A stretch of DNA of 64,000 nucleotides, taken from assembly GCA_964409165.1 (NCBI GenBank), contig CAYPCH010000002.1:1-64000 (forward strand), given 5' to 3'. The notes below the pieces were generated by a model. It searched no databases and was not told the origin of the DNA. It worked only from the letters and a program-made list of their open reading frames with translations. Made by a program: the position numbers and the translations under genes. Source of the stretch: CAYPCH01 sp964409165 (GTDB lineage: Bacteria > Bacillota > Clostridia > Acetivibrionales > Acetivibrionaceae). Shown here piece by piece: positions 60,775 to 64,000 of the stretch. Positions within the stretch are counted from its first letter, which is position 1. The number at the start of each line of letters is the position of its first letter.

Positions 60775-60808
60775 CAAATATACCGCGTTTCACCTCTGTT
60801 GCAGTCAT
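60746..60808 (-). CDS. 20-residue ORF, uncertain
   Basis: MTATEVKRGIFEEPVKVANL looks protein-like, but there is no clear ribosome binding site at the right distance (AAAGG is about 20 bases upstream). It may be a real mini-gene or a remnant. Confidence 0.2.
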   Translation of the reverse strand: MTATEVKRGIFEEPVKVANL

Positions 60809-60883
60809 ATTTAAAAAAATATCAACAACCTTTCTTTTAATTTGAAATTACTTAATTTCAATAGAAATTATTTTAGCACGTTT

Positions 60884-60924
60884 GATACAAAAGTCAATAG
60901 ATTTTATCTATTGACTTTTGTATC
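60884..60924. promoter_or_regulatory. 18-bp perfect palindromic hairpin
   Basis: GATACAAAAGTCAATAGA (60884-60901) is exactly inverted at 60907-60924 around TTTTA. It lies between ispH-rpsA and ndk. It has no U-run on the minus side, so it looks like an operator or mRNA stabiliser. The rest of 60547-61007 shows nothing further. Confidence 0.5.
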
Positions 60925-60976
60925 GGCATAAAATAACCAGAGCCTTGTATATTAATGACTCTGGTTAAAAAGATGC

Positions 60977-61010
60977 AAAATTGAGTATTGTCAATGGGTA
61001 CTCAATTTTA
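60977..61010. terminator. AATTGAGTA-type terminator of ispH-rpsA
   Basis: AAAATTGAGTA (60977-60987) pairs with TACTCAATTTTA (60999-61010) and overlaps the gene's stop codon. Confidence 0.75.
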
Positions 61011-63110
61011 TTCTTCTTCGCTTTTCGTTTCCTTTTCGAACATGTCACCTAAAGTAACCGTCATTTCCTCCTTATGCTCGGAAGGTACTTCTTCAGTGCT
61101 TTTACCTTCTGCTTTATCGGTTGAACTGCCAGCTTTTTCATCAGATTGACTTTCCTCTACTAAAGGATCTATAGGATTAACTTCCTTAATGCTCAGACTT
61201 ATTTTTTTGTTTTCAATATCCAATTCTACGATTTTCGCATCAACCTTCATTCCAATCTCAAGAACATCATCAGGTTTTGCAAGCCTTTTATTTGATATCT
61301 GAGATATATGGACAAGTCCATCAACGCCGTCCTCAAGTTCTACGAATGCACCAAACGGAGCAATACGCAATACTTTTACGTTTACTATATCGTCTACTTT
61401 ATACTTCTGAGTTACTTTATACCATGGACTGTCTTCAACTTTTCTATATCCCAAAGACACCTTTTTCTTGTCCTTGTTAAACTCATTAATAGTAACCTGA
61501 ACCTTGTCTCCAACTTTGACAACTTCTGAAGGGTGCTTTACTCTTTTCCAAGACAACTCTGAAATGTGAATCAATCCATCAATTCCACCTATGTCAACAA
61601 ATGCTCCGAAATCAGTAAGACTTTTTACAACCCCTTCATATGCCTTGCCTACTTCAATATTACTCCATGTGTCGCTTGCAAGATTAGCTTTCTCTTCTTC
61701 CAGTATAACTCTTTGAGAGCCTACAAGCTTTCTTTTCTTATCATTAAACTCAATAATTCTTATTGTAATAGTTTTTTTCATAAACTCGTGTAAATCTTTC
61801 ACATATCTGTCACTAACCTGTGAAGCAGGGATAAAAACCTTCACACCCCTCACACTTGCTATTACTCCTCCGTTTACTACTTCTGTAACTATGGCTTGAA
61901 GCGCAGTCTTGTCCTCATATGCTTTAACTATATCATCCCAGGCTTTCAATGCATCAACCTGTTTCTTAGAGAGAGCAACGTTTCCTTCTCCGTCATTAAC
62001 TTTTAAAACAAGCACTTCAATTTCTTCGCCGATTTTAAATTCCTTATCTATTTTGAAGTCGGGTTCATCTGTTAATTCTTCCATGGATATAATTCCATCG
62101 GCCTTATAACCCAGATCAACAAAAACCTCATTATTGTTAAAGCCTATTATTTTACCCTTTACAATGTCTCCCCCATGAATCTTAACGAAAGAACTCTCAT
62201 AGGCATCGGCAAAATTTATTTCGTCTTCTTTCATTTCTTCCTTTTCTTTCAAATCGACCACTTCCTGATTGTTTAATTCACTCATCTTTTTAATAACCTC
62301 CTCAATTACCCAGTCCGGCGTTGAAGCTCCGGCAGAAATACCTATTTTTTTAATTTTTTTTATGTCTACCGGTGGCAAATCACCGGAAGTTTCAACCTTA
62401 TAAGTCATAGCACAGTGTTTCATGCAAATATCGTAAAGCTTTTGGGTATTTGAACTATTTTTCCCCCCAATTATAACCATCATATCAACGTTTTTTGCTA
62501 TTTCTTCGACTTCATTCTGTCTTTTGCTTGTAGCAGCACAAATGGTATCAAACTTTAAAACATTTTTAAACCTGCTTTTAATAACCTCATTGAGTTTATC
62601 CCACTTTTCCCTCGTAAGTGTAGTCTGTGCTACAACACATATCTTTTCATCACAGGACTCAATTTTCAATACGTCTTCCTCACTGCCAACCACATACGAT
62701 TTATTGTTACACCAGCCGTTTATTCCTATAACTTCTGGATGTTCTTTGTCTCCGACAATGATTATTCTGTAACCTTCGTCACTTTTCTCCTTCACAAGAA
62801 TGTGTATTTTTTTTACATAAGGGCAGGTTGCATCTTCCAATACCAACGCCTTATCATTTATCTTTTTATATATATCCGGTGTAACACCGTGAGCTCTTAT
62901 TACAATATGACCTTTCGTTTTAATATCGTCCAAATTTTCTACTATTTTTACTCCATCGGACTCAAGACGCTTAACAACCTGATCATTATGAATTATCGGC
63001 CCAAATGTATATATATTTTCGTTATTATTATCTACAAGGCTTTGAACAAGTTTTATTGCATTATTCACTCCAAAACAAAACCCTGCTGACTTTGCAATAA
63101 TAATTTCCAA
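61008..63110 (-). CDS. ispH: IspH (HMBPP reductase) fused to ribosomal protein S1-like domains
   Basis: 700 residues from a TTG behind GGAGGAGG. Residues 1-283 are IspH: cluster cysteines in SAGFCFGVNNA (Cys12), DATCPYVKK and CAATSKRQNE, with VIRAHGV and GGKNSSNTQKL. It makes IPP and DMAPP, the last MEP-pathway step. Residues about 305-660 hold four S1 RNA-binding repeats (for example GAFVDIGGIDGLIHISELSW and GAFVELEDGVDGLVHISQIS), then an acidic tail. This fusion is typical of many Clostridia. It follows cmk and plsC on the same strand. Confidence 0.96.
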   Translation of the reverse strand: MEIIIAKSAGFCFGVNNAIKLVQSLVDNNNENIYTFGPIIHNDQVVKRLESDGVKIVENLDDIKTKGHIVIRAHGVTPDIYKKINDKALVLEDATCPYVKKIHILVKEKSDEGYRIIIVGDKEHPEVIGINGWCNNKSYVVGSEEDVLKIESCDEKICVVAQTTLTREKWDKLNEVIKSRFKNVLKFDTICAATSKRQNEVEEIAKNVDMMVIIGGKNSSNTQKLYDICMKHCAMTYKVETSGDLPPVDIKKIKKIGISAGASTPDWVIEEVIKKMSELNNQEVVDLKEKEEMKEDEINFADAYESSFVKIHGGDIVKGKIIGFNNNEVFVDLGYKADGIISMEELTDEPDFKIDKEFKIGEEIEVLVLKVNDGEGNVALSKKQVDALKAWDDIVKAYEDKTALQAIVTEVVNGGVIASVRGVKVFIPASQVSDRYVKDLHEFMKKTITIRIIEFNDKKRKLVGSQRVILEEEKANLASDTWSNIEVGKAYEGVVKSLTDFGAFVDIGGIDGLIHISELSWKRVKHPSEVVKVGDKVQVTINEFNKDKKKVSLGYRKVEDSPWYKVTQKYKVDDIVNVKVLRIAPFGAFVELEDGVDGLVHISQISNKRLAKPDDVLEIGMKVDAKIVELDIENKKISLSIKEVNPIDPLVEESQSDEKAGSSTDKAEGKSTEEVPSEHKEEMTVTLGDMFEKETKSEEE

Positions 63111-63704
63111 TTATTCCTCCTCCAAAAGAGAGTATATCTTTTTCATAACTTCTTCACTTGCAGAAACCAACTCACTATTAGTATATTTCTTATTTTTATC
63201 TAAATCAAGAGCAAAAGGTTTTCCAAATACAACTTTTATTTTACTCAAAGGTTTGCGACTGCCTGATATTGCAACTGGAATTATAGGTTTTCCAGATTTC
63301 TGAGCAAGTAATGCAACACCCGGTTTTGCTTTCCCTTTTTTCCCTGATTTATTCTTTGATCTTGTTCCTTCAGGAAATATACCCATTATATGTCCCTCTT
63401 CCAGAAGTTTTAATGCAGTTTTTATTGCATGCACATCTCCAGTTCCCCTTCTAATCGGAAAAGCCCCCAGCCTTTTTATAAAAGCTCCCAAAAGCGGCAC
63501 CCTGAAAAGCTCTTCCTTTGACATATAGTGTATCATTCTTTTTAGCTTATATCCAAAAAAGAACATATCCAGTTGACCGATATGATTTGCACAAAGTATC
63601 GCGGCCCCTTCTTGAGGAACATTTTCAATTCCCTTTATCTCAACTCTATAAAACACAGCAAAAAAAGCTGCCGTTAAACCCTTCATAAATTGTTCAAACA
63701 TCAT
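63111..63704 (-). CDS. plsC: 1-acyl-sn-glycerol-3-phosphate acyltransferase
   Basis: About 197 residues. NHIGQLDMFFFG contains the catalytic HxxxxD, and FPEGTRSKNKSG is the phosphate-binding motif. It acylates lysophosphatidate to phosphatidate at the membrane. The start among a TTG (63710) and two ATGs (63704, 63701) is uncertain. It overlaps the end of cmk and abuts ispH, as in many clostridial cmk-plsC-ispH operons. Confidence 0.94.
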   Translation of the reverse strand: MMFEQFMKGLTAAFFAVFYRVEIKGIENVPQEGAAILCANHIGQLDMFFFGYKLKRMIHYMSKEELFRVPLLGAFIKRLGAFPIRRGTGDVHAIKTALKLLEEGHIMGIFPEGTRSKNKSGKKGKAKPGVALLAQKSGKPIIPVAISGSRKPLSKIKVVFGKPFALDLDKNKKYTNSELVSASEEVMKKIYSLLEEE

Positions 63705-64000
63705 TTTCAATATACTCCAGTATTTTTTGAACTACTTCCTCAATTGTCATAGCAGTTGTATCAATTTCTACAGCATCTTCTGCCTTCGCTAATGGTGCAA
63801 ACTCTCTTGTACTGTCATTTTTATCTCTGTATACAATATCACTTTTAACATCATCTAATGTAATATCTGTTATACCCTTTGATTTCTGTTCAACATATCT
63901 TCTTTTTGCTCTTTCTTCAACAGAGGCTGTTAAAAAGAACTTATAATCTGCTTGTGGCAGAACATATGTACCAATATCTCTCCCATCCATTACTACACTG
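63694..64000 (-). CDS. cmk: Cytidylate kinase, 3' part
   Basis: The C-terminal ~102 residues; the gene runs off the window. DGRDIGTYVLPQADYKFFLT holds the conserved GRDIGT motif and RAKRRYVEQK the lid-associated basic residues. It phosphorylates CMP and dCMP. It is the first visible gene of the cmk-plsC-ispH/rpsA operon. Confidence 0.93.
   Translation of the reverse strand, partial: SVVMDGRDIGTYVLPQADYKFFLTASVEERAKRRYVEQKSKGITDITLDDVKSDIVYRDKNDSTREFAPLAKAEDAVEIDTTAMTIEEVVQKILEYIENDV

Noticed and set aside
1..64000. tRNA or rRNA genes
   Set aside because: No cloverleaf-forming or rRNA-like segments were recognised by eye on either strand; a tRNAscan run would settle it.

Overview
This AT-rich window looks like a draft chromosomal contig from a cellulolytic, spore-forming clostridium close to the Acetivibrio (Hungateiclostridium) thermocellus group. 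The evidence is three secreted proteins with type I dockerin modules (one also carrying a cohesin-like module), Thr-Pro linkers, a complete spoIIIA sporulation operon, and an OLE RNA next to its membrane partner gene. A run of 100 N at 51903-52002 marks an assembly gap.

Layout. 1-6.5 kb is accessory: a secreted coiled-coil protein, a cohesin-dockerin-amidase gene broken by an in-frame TAG, remnants of a serine recombinase and an IS66-type transposase, a small coiled-coil gene with 21-bp internal repeats, an unassigned 110-residue class gene, a strongly predicted small RNA inside a 202-bp element bounded by 17-bp inverted repeats, and a dockerin-calpain protease. 6.5-12.5 kb is spoIIIAA-AH, interrupted by two unusual tandem-repeat arrays. 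12.6-22.1 kb is a housekeeping block: Asp23/AmaP/DUF2273, nusB, xseAB, ispA, DUF212, OLE RNA, oapA, dxs, tlyA. 22.5-29 kb holds a dockerin-CAP protein, a tyrosine recombinase, two lipoproteins (one a VanY-like peptidase) and a 3D-domain protein.

29-41.4 kb is two minus-strand export regions: a small secreted protein with a lipoprotein and an ABC-2 transporter, then a MacB/FtsX-like exporter with two ATPases. In the second region the permease and adaptor genes are each split at a poly-A run, and the adjacent solute-binding gene has two in-frame stops. 41.6-51.6 kb carries a diguanylate cyclase, a T-box-controlled aroF, a PilZ protein, aroC-aroK, an LCP protein, an M18 aminopeptidase and an HD-GYP response regulator; c-di-GMP making, binding and probably degrading proteins are therefore close together. 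52.3-64 kb is a PHP phosphatase, T-box-controlled tyrS, mnmA-iscU-iscS-iscR, YkuS, a 55-residue membrane protein, cheR, ndk, the ispH-rpsA fusion, plsC and the 3' part of cmk.

Between the genes lie several dispersed repeat families: a ~125-bp MITE-like element (three copies, two with apparent target duplications), a ~47-bp element (five copies, all in 44-60 kb), a 59-nt double hairpin (two copies with a compensatory base-pair change), hairpins sharing a GGGACGGTTCTT loop but different stems (two copies), and a GACCTCTT/AAGAGG hairpin (three copies). The most interesting items are the small RNA at 4784-4888, the OLE locus, the repeat arrays inside the spoIIIA operon, and the dockerin proteins that carry protease, amidase and CAP domains instead of glycoside hydrolases.
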